A DNA stretch of 62,924 nt from Sphingobacteriales bacterium (GCA_016721245.1 JADKIQ010000013.1:1-62924), one strand, 5' to 3'; numbered from the stretch's first letter, positions 11,263 to 22,164 are shown. Numbers and translations are program-made. The notes: generated from the sequence alone by a model not told the origin.

Positions 11263-11469
11263 TTACTTGTTCATCAAGAAGGATAAGATCATACCGATGA
11301 TCGCAGCACCTTCAATTAAAGCTGCTGCTAAAATCATAGCGCCTCTAATTTCGTTTGTTGCTTCCGGTTGACGTGCAATACCTTGTACTGCGTTGCTACC
11401 TACTAAACCGATTCCTAAACCTGCTGCTATTGCTGCTAAGCCTGCTCCGATTGCTGCTAAACCTGTCAT
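11263..11469 (-). CDS. atpE: ATP synthase F0 subunit c
   Basis: This is the proteolipid rotor-ring subunit: 68 residues in two hydrophobic helices joined by the polar loop ARQPEA. The ion-binding carboxylate is Glu53 in AALIEGAAIIG. The residues around it (Gly and Ala after Glu, no ES/T pair) fit a proton rather than a sodium ring, by comparison with known sodium-type c subunits. Confidence 0.97.
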   Translation of the reverse strand: MTGLAAIGAGLAAIAAGLGIGLVGSNAVQGIARQPEATNEIRGAMILAAALIEGAAIIGMILSFLMNK

Positions 11470-11500
11470 AATTTAATTTTTTAAGTTGTTTATATAATAA

Positions 11501-12598
11501 TTAATGATTTTCTTCTGCATGATGGTGATCCTCAATAGCTGCGCCAATGAAGATTGCCGTTAAAAGCGTAAATACATAGGCTTGTAAAAATGCAACAAAT
11601 AACTCCATTGCATTTACAAATAATAATATTGGTATTGCAATTGCGCCGCCAGCTGTAGCACCACCAATGGTTGTGCCCATTTTTCCCATAATAAATATCA
11701 AACTTACAATCGCTAACACTGCGATATGACCACCGGTAATATTACCAAATAAACGCAACATTAAAACTGCAGGTTTCAGGACAACACCTAATAATTCGAT
11801 AGGAGTTAATATAACCAAAACCCATTTCGGAACGCCTGGCATTGCAAATATATGCTGCCAGTAGTGCTTATTTCCATTTAGATTTATCAATAACAATGAA
11901 CACATTGCCAATACTAATGTAAATGAAATATTGCCTGACGAGTTGATTCCGCCAATAAATGGAACTAAACCCAGCAAGTTATTTATTAATATAAAAAAGA
12001 ATACGCAGATTAAGTACGGAAGGAATTTTTCATACTTAGCACCTAAATTTGGTTTTGCCACTTCATCTATTAAAAACTGTATGATTGGTTCAAAGAATGA
12101 CTGAATACCTGTTGGTGCCTGACCTGCACGTTTTACATAAGCTGCTTTAATGATAAAAAATATGATGGTTAGGATGAAGAACCCTAACAACATATTGAAT
12201 ACGTTTTTAGTAATGGAAAAATCGTAGAATGTATCGCGTTTGCCAGTTTCTGCATCAACTACACGATTAGTATGATTATCCATTTTATAGCCATCATATC
12301 CTTCATGAGAATCATGCAATTTAGAAGACATGAAAACAGACAACTTGCCTGTGCTTTTGTTAAAAAGAATACATGGCAAAGGTAAACTGATATGTTTTTC
12401 TACACCAGCTTCATGAATCGTTGCAATATGATTCTCATTTGCATCTGCCACGTGGTTCATAATATGCTCCACCACTTCTGAAGAAACATCTTTAGTTTCA
12501 CTTTTTTCAGCGCTTACAGGTGCTTCTGAATTTGCCAATAATGCTGAAGGCATTAGCAATGCCAGCATGAAAATTAATATAATAGATTTTTTTACCAC
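11501..12598 (-). CDS. atpB: ATP synthase F0 subunit a
   Basis: Subunit a forms the proton half-channels. The essential Arg lies in LKPAVLMLRLFGNITGGH, and FLQAYVFTLLTAIFIGAAIE is the last helix. As in many Bacteroidota, the N-terminus is a signal peptide plus a long soluble extension. I start at the GTG at 12598 (VVKKSIILIFMLALLMPSALLA), which gives a proper basic n-region and hydrophobic core. The frame stays open to 12661, but that stretch contains a TACATTTG promoter element. An ATG at 12568 is the other candidate. The His-rich tail EDHHHAEENH is also typical. Confidence 0.93.
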   Translation of the reverse strand: MVKKSIILIFMLALLMPSALLANSEAPVSAEKSETKDVSSEVVEHIMNHVADANENHIATIHEAGVEKHISLPLPCILFNKSTGKLSVFMSSKLHDSHEGYDGYKMDNHTNRVVDAETGKRDTFYDFSITKNVFNMLLGFFILTIIFFIIKAAYVKRAGQAPTGIQSFFEPIIQFLIDEVAKPNLGAKYEKFLPYLICVFFFILINNLLGLVPFIGGINSSGNISFTLVLAMCSLLLINLNGNKHYWQHIFAMPGVPKWVLVILTPIELLGVVLKPAVLMLRLFGNITGGHIAVLAIVSLIFIMGKMGTTIGGATAGGAIAIPILLFVNAMELFVAFLQAYVFTLLTAIFIGAAIEDHHHAEENH

Positions 12599-12619
12599 TT
12601 TGCTTTTAAAATTGCGCTG

Positions 12620-12627
12620 CAAATGTA
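12620..12627 (-). promoter_or_regulatory. -7 element ahead of the atp operon
   Basis: TACATTTG matches the Bacteroidota -7 consensus TAnnTTTG and ends about 22 bases before the GTG chosen for atpB. No clear -33 TTTG at 19-20 bases is visible, so the call rests on the -7 box and its position. Confidence 0.45.
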
Positions 12628-12684
12628 CGAATTTGTAAGGTAATTTTCGGGTTGAAGTCAAATTAAATGTGTGTTAAGTAGAAA

Positions 12685-12709
12685 TAAAAAAACCATCTGA
12701 GATTCAGAT
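12685..12709 (-). terminator. Possible weak terminator after the SusCD operon
   Basis: A 6-bp stem (ATCTGA at 12695-12700 with TCAGAT at 12704-12709, 3-nt loop) starts at the stop codon of the lipoprotein and is followed on the minus strand by GG and a T7 run. Confidence 0.45.
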
Positions 12710-13386
12710 TACACCGCTAAGAAAACCATTCTATCATCTATTGCTGTACCTACCAATGTTTCCCACTGATGAGCAGTTGTCAAACAATAGTATTGTGGGA
12801 TGATATTAATTGATGTATCATTCGTGTGGTAAAACAATGCAGGAACGTTATTTCTTGCAATACTGGTTGAAACCACAACATTTTTCATATAATATACACC
12901 ATCTGTAATTTTTACAATTTCATTTGGTATAGCACCTTTAACGTAGTTTCCTGAAATATCATTCGTTTGTGGATTTGAAGGTTTTTTGTACACTATGATA
13001 TTTCTAAATGTACTGCATTCTCTGCCATCTTTAGTTCTAAAGAAGTAAACAGCTGTTTTTACACCTTCTGTTGTCAAATCTGGTGTAATTACCGGTGTAT
13101 TGCTGAAAACAGAATCAGCTACATTGCCATTAGCATCTACAACATCATCCGTACTATCTACAACGAAAGCACCTTGATCAACATATGTCTGACCTAATTC
13201 TAAAGTAACATATTCATCACCAACTATTTCAAGTCTGCCATCAGCCGACGAGAAAGGGTCAAAAAGGTAAGTACTTGGCCTAGAACCAACAGTAGACACA
13301 TTCACGTCATTTTTTTTGCAACCCATAAAAGAGAGTGCACCTAAAACAGAGTAAAATGCAAATCTGGATTTAATTATATTTTTCAT
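12709..13386 (-). CDS. SusCD-associated lipoprotein with DUF5011/5012-like Ig domain
   Basis: Its 225 residues begin MKNIIKSRFAFYSVLGALSF followed by MGCKKND, a lipobox with Cys as the lipidated residue. Residues about 50-135 (YVTLELGQTYVDQGAF, then TTEGVKTAVYFFRTKDGREC and a closing IIVYK) look like the immunoglobulin-like DUF5011/5012 domain common in lipoproteins encoded after SusD. It is probably surface-exposed and helps bind the ligand imported by the adjacent SusCD pair. It lies 45 bases downstream of the SusD stop. Confidence 0.75.
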   Translation of the reverse strand: MKNIIKSRFAFYSVLGALSFMGCKKNDVNVSTVGSRPSTYLFDPFSSADGRLEIVGDEYVTLELGQTYVDQGAFVVDSTDDVVDANGNVADSVFSNTPVITPDLTTEGVKTAVYFFRTKDGRECSTFRNIIVYKKPSNPQTNDISGNYVKGAIPNEIVKITDGVYYMKNVVVSTSIARNNVPALFYHTNDTSINIIPQYYCLTTAHQWETLVGTAIDDRMVFLAV

Positions 13387-13430
13387 ATTGTTTATTTTTT
13401 TAAAAATTGATTATACTTTATATATCCCAA

Positions 13431-14901
13431 TTAGTTATCCCAGAAAGTTCTGTATGCCGGATTAGCAAGATCAGATCTTTGTAAGGGTGCATTTTTGTTT
13501 GTTGTCAATTCTGTAGATGAATATGTAAAGATTACCGGAAAACGATCTCCGCAGTTAAAGCATTAGAACCTGGTTCCACAAACACACCACCTTTGAATAC
13601 CGCTCTTGTTGGAGTGTCATATCTTCTTGATTCAATCCATGCTTCTGTAGGTTGGATAGCATTCATTGCCACCCATTTTTCATAAGCAATAAGTTTGATT
13701 TTATCTTCTACACCAGCAGGATAAGTAATTGCTGCTAAGTAACCAGAACCATCTACATCAGCATATGTGAAACTTTCTGCAACACCTTCGTTAAATAATG
13801 TTTCATCATCACCTCCACCGGTACGTGCAATAATTTCTGCTCTGATGAATTTAGATTCCCATGCGCTTACGAAAACAACAGGAGCACCTGTAGAGAAAAC
13901 TAATGGTCCTGGATAAGAAACAGCAGAAGTGGTTCCACCACCGACACCGTTTAATATACCAGTATGAGGACCGCCACCAGAAGGCAAAGTATAGAACGCG
14001 TCTATTCTCGGATCACTTGCAGCTGTCAGTGCATCTATTGTAGTAGCAGATGCGCAATAGTTATCTTTTCTGTCAGAATAGTCCAAAGAGGCATATAAAG
14101 GGCTTTGATTAGTAGTACCACCACCATTGAAAGCAATCTGTGCATTTTCATCATTAGATTCGATAAAAGGAAGACCATCATCAATCATTTGTCTTGCTTC
14201 TGTCAAAATTGAAGGATTAACTTCAGCCTGACGAAGTAAAACTTTTAGCTTAAGCGTATTGGCAAATTTAACCCATTTGTCCATATCGCCACCATACATA
14301 GGATCTTGTGCGCCATCCAATCCAACTTCATCATCAGTTGCAGAAAGATTTGTTATAGCCTCATTTACAAGATCTAAAATACCAGCGTAAACAGCAGCGT
14401 CATCATCAAATTTAGGAGAGATTATTCCGCCTTCAGATGCTAAAGATCTCAATGCTTCACTGAAAGGAATATCACCATAGCAGTCTGTTAACAACTGATA
14501 GTTATAAGCCATCATCAATTGACAAGCACCTTTTTGATGAGCGCTTTTTGAAATTTTCACTGCAGTATAAAGGTCATATAATGATCTTGTATATGCTTGT
14601 CTCCATGCTCTATCATTTTGAGCATAGTTACCAGGAAGTGATTGTTTATCCGTAGGGTCAACGATATAAGTTGGTCCTGAAGCCCAATATTGAGCCCACA
14701 AAACAGTGATTCTATTAAGGTTTGAACCTAAATTAATACCTGTGGATGTCATACCATTCACAATTAAACCACCAACGGTGCATCTGACAGATTGTAGGTA
14801 CTTGGATCATCGTTTATATCCAAGTTTTTGGAGCATGATGCAATAACAATAGATCCTACAAGAAGCAGCAGAATATAATTTAATTTAACTTTATTTTTCA
14901 T
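13431..14901 (-). CDS. SusD/RagB-family outer-membrane lipoprotein (frameshifted)
   Basis: SusD proteins cap a SusC TonB-dependent channel and capture the nutrient. The start at 14901 gives MKNKVKLNYILLLLVGSIVI followed by ASCSKNLDIN, a lipoprotein signal. The main frame contains HQKGACQLMMAYNYQLLTDC followed by YGDIPFSEAL, and later EKWVAMNAIQPTEAWIESRR, both standard RagB/SusD sequences. There are two frameshifts, near 14765 and 13535. After the second, the expected C-terminus appears in another frame (PVIFTYSSTELTTNKNAP, ending YRTFWDN) with its stop at 13431. The sequence does not reveal the substrate. Confidence 0.88.
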
Positions 14902-14929
14902 ACTAATATATTATTTATATAATTAACAA

Positions 14930-17900
14930 TTAGAATCCGATTTTGAAATCAAACCCATAACTTCTTGAAAATGGTGCTGTTGATGTTTCAAAGCCTTGAG
15001 CATTTGAATTTGCACCATCAAAACTACCAAGTTCAGGATCTGCATATGCATTTTCTTTTGGCACCCATGTTTTTAAATTTCTACCGAATGCTCCAATGCT
15101 GATGCTTGAAACAGGAGAGTTTTTAAAGTACTTAGAAGGTACTGTATACGAGATGCTTACTTCTCTTAATTTTACAAAACTTGCATCAATTAAATTCTCA
15201 GATTCTGGTAATGATGAGAAATAATTCACGTCTACAGGAGAAGCTAAGCTTGTATTAGCAACGATAAGACCAGAAACAGGATCTGTGTAAGATGTATTTG
15301 GATGAACAAATGGTACTCTATTGTTTAATAAAGTAGAAAGAGTAGTTCCTGAGAACTCACCATTTCCTTTAGAACCTGACCAGAATACACCGCCTTGTTT
15401 AAGATCGAAAGCAACACTTACGCTCAAACCTTTCCACGATAACGTAGAACCGAAGCCCATCGTGTATTTAGGTTGGTATGAACCAAAATAGCCTTGAGTT
15501 AATCCAGGTAATGGTAATCCATTAGCGAAATTCAACATAATTCTACCTAATGAATCTCTTAAGAAAGTTTCTGCTTTAAAGATACCGAAAGGCATTCCTT
15601 CTTTTGCTACAGTGGTTATTACTGTAGAACCTGTACCTAATTGTACTTCGTCTCTTTCAGAAGATACTTTTAATACTTTACTTCTGTTCATTGCATAGTT
15701 AAAATATAAACTCCAAGTAACTCCTTTCATATCATGAATTGGAGTTGCCTCAAGATTTAATTCCACCCCTTTATTAGAAACTTTTCCGATGTTCTGAAGA
15801 ACAGCAGCAAAACCTGATGAAGGAGCAGATGGAGCAACAACAATCTGATTTTTAGATAATTGATAGTAGCCTGTAACGCCTATTTTTAATCTATCTGTAA
15901 AGAAACCTAAATCAACACCACCTTCATAAGTTGTAGTAACCTCAGGTTTGATTTTATCATTTCCTGCTGCATTGTTAATTGTTAAACCTGTAAATGTAGT
16001 ATCTCTGATTTGCATAGGATATAAATATTGATAGTTTGGCGCACCAAAGTCATCAAATGCCGGGTTCAATTGAGCGGTTGTGTTAATATCTCCAATTCTT
16101 GCATCTTTACCTACACTTCCTGCATTCGCTCTAAGCTTTATGTAATTTACCCATTTGTTTTGTTCTTTAAACAAATCCGAAGGAACAAATGAAATACCTC
16201 CTGATTGATAGAAGAACCCTCTGTTTCCTGCCGGTAATGTTGAAGACCAGTCATTTCTAGCTGAATACTCAAAGAATAACAAATTATGATAGCCTAAGTT
16301 CAAATTAGCGTAGATACCTGAAAGTCTTCTTTGTGCTTTTGCATCCGATACGAATGGTTGGCCATTAGAATTTGTTAAATCGTATTTGTCTTCAAAGATT
16401 AAACCGGAGTTAGTAGAACCAGTTAAGATAGAACTTCTTCTATCTACATAGTTAAATCCACCAATTACATTGAAATTGAAATGTTTTTCTTGCCGAAATC
16501 ATTTTTATAGTTTGCATAGATATCAATGTTTAAATCGTTATAGCGCTCACTCGATTCATAGTATCTACCAATATCGCTTTTACCAGATGTACCATCTTCA
16601 TTGATGAAGTTATCTGCAAATTGATATTTTGGAGATTTCATTTCAACAAAACTGTTTGTAAAGTTAGTACCTACTCTAGTTACCAAATCCAATCCTGCAA
16701 CTGGTTTAAAATCAATTGTTACCTGACCCAAGAAGTTATCTACATTATTAGTATTAGCAGTTTTAGCCAATAAGAAATATGGATTTACAGTGTATGGTGT
16801 GTAATATCCTTCCGGTCCATAATAAGGATTATTAAAATCACGTAAGTCTGCCAACGGAATATCAGCAGGTGTATTGGTGATTACCGCTAATGGTTGGTTC
16901 GTGTTATTAGAACCTGCTCCATTTGTTCTGAAAAGTGATTTAGAATATGTTACTGTGAAATCTGTTTGCAATTTATCTGACAATTTTGCCTCACCAGCAA
17001 TTGACAAATTGTGACGTTTGTAATAGTTATAAGGAACAGTACCTTTATTGTTTGTATTACCATAAGAAACACGATAGTTAAATTTATCTGTTCCGCCTTC
17101 AATAGAGAAGTTATTTGTATTGGTCATACCAAGATCAAAAAAGTTTTCTACCTGATCTTTTACTGCAGAATATGGTTTGAATAATTGTGTTTCATTACCA
17201 TTAATATCTGTAACGATATTTGTCCACGGTCTAACTACACCATCAAATTTAGGTCCCCAGGAAAGGTTTTCTGACAATACAATTCTGTTATCAAATCCTT
17301 CACCGTATTGGTTTTGTCTTTTGTACATTAAGTATGCTTTATCGAAAGACATTCCAGTACCAAAGGATACTTTTATTTTTTGCCGTCTTTTGCTGCTTTT
17401 TGCACCTTTTTAGTAGTAATCAATAAAACCCTGGAAGCTGCACGAGACCATATAATGCCGTAGCAGATGGTCCTTTCAAAACAGTAATCGATTCGATATC
17501 ATCAGGATTTAAATCATTTGATCTATTTTCCTAAATCTGCGAATCCAGATCCACCGAAGAAATTGTTATCATCTTTACTTGATGAGTTGTTGATAGGAAT
17601 ACCATCTACAATCATTAAAGCGTTGTTATCACCGCTTATAGAAACTTCACTTCTTAAGACTACTCGTAGCAGAACCTAATTGTCCGTTGCCTTGTGTTAC
17701 ACGTACACCAGCTGCTTTACCTTGTAATGCCAGTTAATGCAGTAGATGCTGTTTGACCTAAGTCTTCAGCTTTTACTGTCTGCGTTGCATAAGTTGTTCT
17801 TTTTCTCCTTTAATCGCAACTGCCGTAATAACAGTTTCTTCCAACACCTTTACCTGCCGGATAGAGATGCATCTATTTTTAGAGAACAAAATAGGTTTTT

Positions 17901-18141
17901 CAATTTGGAGTATCCGAAAAAAGAATACTAAAGTTGTTACATCTTTTGGCAGTTCTAATGTGTACTTACCATCAATGTCTGTAACTGTACCCATCGTGGT
18001 ACCCTTTCCCGTAACGTTCACACCTATCAGCGCTTCGCCTGTGGTTGCATCTTTTACAGTACCACTTATCATGCGGTTCTGCGCAAATACTTGAGTTGTA
18101 AGCAACAACCCAAATAACCATAATAATAACGTTTTTTTCAT
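14930..18141 (-). CDS. SusC/RagA-family TonB-dependent outer-membrane channel (frameshifted)
   Basis: About 1,050 residues if read through the indels. It has a signal peptide (MKKTLLLWLFGLLLTTQVFA), a CarboxypepD-like N-terminal domain (ISGTVKDATTGEALIGVNV), a TonB plug with the SusC phrase LKGPSATALYG near 17470, and a long beta-barrel ending RSYGFDFKIGF. Frameshifts occur near 17920, 17790, several between 17720 and 17430, and one near 16490. Translation in the other frames recovers the expected family sequence at each. It is the first gene of the operon, followed by SusD after 28 bases. Export of a bound oligosaccharide or peptide to the periplasm is the family role; the substrate is unknown. 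Confidence 0.9.
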
Positions 18142-18196
18142 AAAGACTAACTGGTTTTGTTAATAATTCTTAAAGAAGTTAATGTATGTTAATCTG

Positions 18197-18226
18197 CAAT
18201 ATTAATACATTTTTTTTTAGAAACAA
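18197..18226 (-). promoter_or_regulatory. Promoter of the SusCD operon
   Basis: On the minus strand, TTG (18224-18226) is followed after 19 bases by TAATATTG (18197-18204), close to the Bacteroidota TTTG-N19-TAnnTTTG pattern. It lies about 55 bases before the SusC start. The rest of the 208-base spacer is plain AT-rich sequence. Confidence 0.5.
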
Positions 18227-18349
18227 GAATTTTTCAAGAATTTTTAATGCATTATTTTTATAAAGACGAAAAATACTTGTTTACAGTTGCAAAAATACAG
18301 TGTTTCAGATGTAAATACATTTTTCATTTTCTTAATTAAAAACAAATTT

Positions 18350-19474
18350 TTAATAATTAATTACCTGTTCTTCTATGCTTTCCGGAAGCTCTCTGAACTC
18401 GTATTGCTGACTGCGTAATCTGGGTTCAAAACCAGCCTCTTTTATGGCATTCTGAATACTTTTGGAGGTAAACCGATGGGGGGCACCGGCGGCAGAAACG
18501 ACGTTCTCTTCAATCATAATGGAGCCGAAATCATTGGCACCCGCACGTAAACACAACTGTGCCACGTTTTTGCCCACCGTCAGCCAGGATGCCTGAATAT
18601 TCTTAATGTTCGGCAGCATAATTCTGCAAATCGCCAACATGCGTATATACTCATCGCCGGTGACCTGATTGCGGATATTGCGCATCTTTTTCAAAAGCGT
18701 GCCTTCGTCCTGATAAGGCCATGGGATAAAGGCCAGAAACCCTTTAGCATCAACCGGTTTTTCGCTTTGTACCTGTCGAATCCATACCAGATGTTCCATG
18801 CGTTCGTAGATGGTTTCAATATGTCCGAACATCATCGTTGCGGAAGTAGTGATATGCAACTGATGTGCCGCCCGCATAACATCCAGCCACTCTTTGCCGC
18901 TGCATTTTCCTTTTGCCAGTAAACGACGAACTCTGTCGTTCAGAATCTCGGCACCTGCACCCGGCAGGGAATCCAGTCCAGCAGCTTTTAGGGCTGCCAA
19001 TACTTCTGTATGCGAAAGTCCTTCCAGTTTGCAGATATGAGCAATTTCAGGAGGTCCGAGCGCATGCAGTTTTATTTCGGGATACAGTTTTTTAAGCGCA
19101 GAGAATGTATCTGCATAAAATTTCAGTCCTAAATCCGGATGATGACCGCCCTGCAGCAGGAGTTGATCGCCGCCGTACCGGATGGTTTCTTCTATCTTCT
19201 TCTTATAGGTTTCAATATCTGTAATATATGATTCTTCATGCCCCGGTTTTCTGTAAAAGTTACAGAATTTGCAGTTGGCCACGCAAACATTGGTTGTATT
19301 TACATTCCGGTCTATTTGCCAGGTAACGATATTATCCGGCTTTTGAATCATGCGCAACTGATGACCGATAGCCATTAACTCAGGCGTTGGAGCGTTTTCA
19401 AACAAAAAAACACCTTCTTCTATCGTAAGGAATTCAAAATGGAGCGCTTTTTTATACAGATCAGATAAGTTCAT
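18350..19474 (-). CDS. mqnC: Cyclic dehypoxanthine futalosine synthase, MqnC
   Basis: This radical SAM enzyme of the futalosine route to menaquinone cyclises dehypoxanthine futalosine. Its 374 residues include the cluster motif CVANCKFC (Cys64, Cys68, Cys71). Further MqnC sequence is HALGPPEIAHI, the LLLQGGHHPDLGL segment that distinguishes it from MqnE, and KGFLAFIPWPYQDEGT. It is transcribed alone from a strong promoter and is divergent from the M16 peptidase pair. It implies that the organism respires with menaquinone made by the futalosine route. Confidence 0.93.
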   Translation of the reverse strand: MNLSDLYKKALHFEFLTIEEGVFLFENAPTPELMAIGHQLRMIQKPDNIVTWQIDRNVNTTNVCVANCKFCNFYRKPGHEESYITDIETYKKKIEETIRYGGDQLLLQGGHHPDLGLKFYADTFSALKKLYPEIKLHALGPPEIAHICKLEGLSHTEVLAALKAAGLDSLPGAGAEILNDRVRRLLAKGKCSGKEWLDVMRAAHQLHITTSATMMFGHIETIYERMEHLVWIRQVQSEKPVDAKGFLAFIPWPYQDEGTLLKKMRNIRNQVTGDEYIRMLAICRIMLPNIKNIQASWLTVGKNVAQLCLRAGANDFGSIMIEENVVSAAGAPHRFTSKSIQNAIKEAGFEPRLRSQQYEFRELPESIEEQVINY

Positions 19475-19490
19475 TCTTTATATTGTAAAA

Positions 19491-19522
19491 CAAAGATAGA
19501 GGTAATATGTTGTTCTCACAAA
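19491..19522 (-). promoter_or_regulatory. Promoter of mqnC
   Basis: TTTG (19519-19522) is followed after 20 bases by TATCTTTG (19491-19498), a near-perfect Bacteroidota housekeeping promoter ending 16 bases before the mqnC start codon. Confidence 0.65.
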
Positions 19523-19597
19523 GAGACAGATAGTGCAATTCTGATAATTTTCAATTTTTTAATCGTTAATTCTTAATTGACATCGTATTTTCGCAGC

Positions 19598-20839
19598 ATG
19601 ATAGACTATTCCAGAGAAGTATTAGATAACGGACTGACTTTAATTCACCATCACGACAAAACCACGCCTTTTGTAATTGTAAACACCTTGTATAAAGTGG
19701 GTGCCAAACATGAGGATGAACACCGAACGGGATTTGCACACTTGTTTGAGCATCTGATGTTCAGTGGCAGCAAACATTTTGCTGATTTTGACAAACCATT
19801 GCAGGAAGCAGGAGGGGAGAACAATGCATTTACCAACAACGACTACACCAATTATTACGATATGGTGCCTGCGGTAAATATTGAAACCCCGATGTGTCTG
19901 GAAGCTGACCGAATGGTTAACCTCAACATTAACAAGAAAAGCCTGGACGTACAACGCAAGGTGGTTTGTGAAGAATTTAAGGAAAACTACATCAACCAGC
20001 CTTATGGCAATGTATGGCATATTTTGCGTGAAATGGTATATGAAAAGCATCCCTACAGATGGCCCACCATTGGAAAAGAATTAAAACATGTGGAAGACGC
20101 CACGCTGGAAGATGTAAAAGCATTCTATTCCAAGTATTATCAACCGAGCAATGCCATTTTAGTTTTGGCAGGAAATATTGAGAAAGAACAGGCAAGTACG
20201 CTTGCAAAAACATATTTTGGAGAACTGACAGGGAGTGTCGTTGAGAAAAGAATCTTTGAGGAACCTGAACAGACAATGGCTAAAGAAAAAACGGTGTATG
20301 AAGATGTTCCGCTGAACGCCATTTACATCGCATTCAAAATATGCGACCGCTTGCATCCTGACTATTATGCATCAGATGTTACGTCAGATATTTTGTCGAA
20401 CGGAACCTCCTCGCGTTTACATCAAAAACTGGTGAAAGAAGAAAAGGCTTTTGTGGAAATTGATGCCTATATTACCTCCAGTGACGACATTGGTATGTTT
20501 GTGGTGGAAGGAAAAATAACGGATGGCATTGAACTGCAAAAAGCAACGGATTTAATCTGGGCAGAACTTAAAAAAATGCAGGAGGAAAAAGTAAATGAAA
20601 GCGAACTGCAGAAATGCAAGAATAAAATGCTGACTTACATGAATTTTTCGGAAGCAAGTTTATTAAATCGTGCTATCAGTCTTGCTTATTATGAATTACT
20701 GGGCAATGCCAATTTAATTAATGAAGAAGAACAACAATATGATGCTGTCAACGCAGAACATATTCAGCAATTTGCTCAAAAAACATTTACAAAAGAAAGA
20801 AGCAACACTTTATTTTACCTGAAAAAAGAATCTAAATAA
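19598..20839 (+). CDS. M16 family zinc metallopeptidase, catalytic member
   Basis: Its 413 residues start MIDYSREVLDNGLTLIHHHD. The inverted zinc motif HxxEH is present as HLFEH (His48, Glu51, His52), with the downstream Glu in the conserved DRMVNL region. This is the active half of an M16B pair; such proteases degrade or process peptides, often in the periplasm, but no signal peptide is visible here. The frame extends to a TTG at 19577, yet the ATG at 19598 gives the usual N-terminus. The partner lacking the motif follows after 55 bases. Confidence 0.9.
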   Translation: MIDYSREVLDNGLTLIHHHDKTTPFVIVNTLYKVGAKHEDEHRTGFAHLFEHLMFSGSKHFADFDKPLQEAGGENNAFTNNDYTNYYDMVPAVNIETPMCLEADRMVNLNINKKSLDVQRKVVCEEFKENYINQPYGNVWHILREMVYEKHPYRWPTIGKELKHVEDATLEDVKAFYSKYYQPSNAILVLAGNIEKEQASTLAKTYFGELTGSVVEKRIFEEPEQTMAKEKTVYEDVPLNAIYIAFKICDRLHPDYYASDVTSDILSNGTSSRLHQKLVKEEKAFVEIDAYITSSDDIGMFVVEGKITDGIELQKATDLIWAELKKMQEEKVNESELQKCKNKMLTYMNFSEASLLNRAISLAYYELLGNANLINEEEQQYDAVNAEHIQQFAQKTFTKERSNTLFYLKKESK

Positions 20840-20894
20840 ATATAGCCGGAATTCTTTAATTCATTAATTCAACAACTCAATAATTATTTTAAAA

Positions 20895-22160
20895 ATGATT
20901 ATACCGCAAATACACGATATAGACAAGATTACTTTCCCGAATCCGGAAGAAATTCGTTTAAAAAACAACATACCGCTTTTTGGATTCAACGGCACGCAAA
21001 ATGACATCATTCGTCTTGATTTAATTTTTAATTCCGGAAGATGGACAGAGCCAGCAAGATTAGTAGCAGAAAGCACTTCAAAGTTATTTAAAAGCGGTAC
21101 TGCTGCCTTATCATCGTTTCAGTTAAACGAACAAATTGACAGTTACGGAAGCACTATAAAAGCCACGGCAGGATATAATACATTCAATGTTTCTTTATAT
21201 TGTATGAATCGTTTTCTGGAGCCTTCATTGCAATTATTAAAAACCTGTCTGACCGAAATTACCTTCCCTGAACACGAACTGGAATTGCTGCAAAAAAACG
21301 CTATCGCAAAACTAAAAGTAAGTCAGGAAAAAAATGATTATCTGGCAGATGTGGCTTTTAAAAAAACAGTATTCGGCGAGACGCATCCTTATGGATATGA
21401 AACCAATGAAGAAGCAATCAGAAATATTACACAAGCTTTATTACAACAGTTTTACAAACAGGATTTACAACCAAATAATTGTACTGTTTTTATTGCCGGC
21501 AAATACGGGGATACTGAGCTGCAACTGATTGATAAATATTTAGGCGATTGGAATCAGGAGCAAGGAATTAAAAACACAGAAAACAATGTTTTTCAAGCAT
21601 TAAAAAGCGAACAAAAAAACATTCGCATTACAAAAGAAAAATCTGTTCAGGCATCGATTATTATCGGAAAAGAATTTTTCAATAAACACCATGAAGATTA
21701 TGCTTCGTTTGTGTTGTTAAATACCATCTTTGGCGGTTATTTCGGATCGCGTTTAATGAGCAATATCCGTGAAGAAAAAGGCCTGACCTATGGCATTCAT
21801 TCCGGCTTATCTACCTTAAAACACAGTGGCGTATTTTCTATTCAAACCGATACCAATTTAGAAAATCTGGATGTTTGTTTGCGTGAAATATATCTGGAAA
21901 TGGAGCGTTTACAAAATGAACTGATTCCATTAAAAGAAATTACACTTGCCCGGAATTATTTACTTGGTAAGTTTTTAGGCAGAACGGACGGTCCTTTTAA
22001 TCAGATAGAAGTCTTTAAAAGTTATTTTGTAGAAAACCTCACAATTAACAAATTTGAAGACTTTGTTGAAACTATAAAGCAAACAGATGCACTATCTTTG
22101 CAAGGTCTGGCACAAAAATATCTACAGAAAGATACTATGTATGAAGTGGTGGCAGGATAG
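20895..22160 (+). CDS. M16 family peptidase-like protein, non-catalytic partner
   Basis: Its 421 residues begin MIIPQIHDIDKITFPNPEEI. There is no HxxEH; the corresponding segment reads RLVAESTSKLF. The R/Y pair of M16B partners is kept in SRLMSNIREEKGLTYGIHSG. Together with the preceding protein it should form a two-subunit clamshell in which this subunit supplies substrate-binding residues. The 55-base gap and same strand suggest one transcript. Confidence 0.88.
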   Translation: MIIPQIHDIDKITFPNPEEIRLKNNIPLFGFNGTQNDIIRLDLIFNSGRWTEPARLVAESTSKLFKSGTAALSSFQLNEQIDSYGSTIKATAGYNTFNVSLYCMNRFLEPSLQLLKTCLTEITFPEHELELLQKNAIAKLKVSQEKNDYLADVAFKKTVFGETHPYGYETNEEAIRNITQALLQQFYKQDLQPNNCTVFIAGKYGDTELQLIDKYLGDWNQEQGIKNTENNVFQALKSEQKNIRITKEKSVQASIIIGKEFFNKHHEDYASFVLLNTIFGGYFGSRLMSNIREEKGLTYGIHSGLSTLKHSGVFSIQTDTNLENLDVCLREIYLEMERLQNELIPLKEITLARNYLLGKFLGRTDGPFNQIEVFKSYFVENLTINKFEDFVETIKQTDALSLQGLAQKYLQKDTMYEVVAG

Positions 22161-22164
22161 TTGA

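Noticed and set aside
19640..20356. Several antisense frames within the M16 peptidase gene
   Set aside because: The plus frame has the HxxEH motif and full family sequence; the antisense products are Cys/Phe-rich without motifs.
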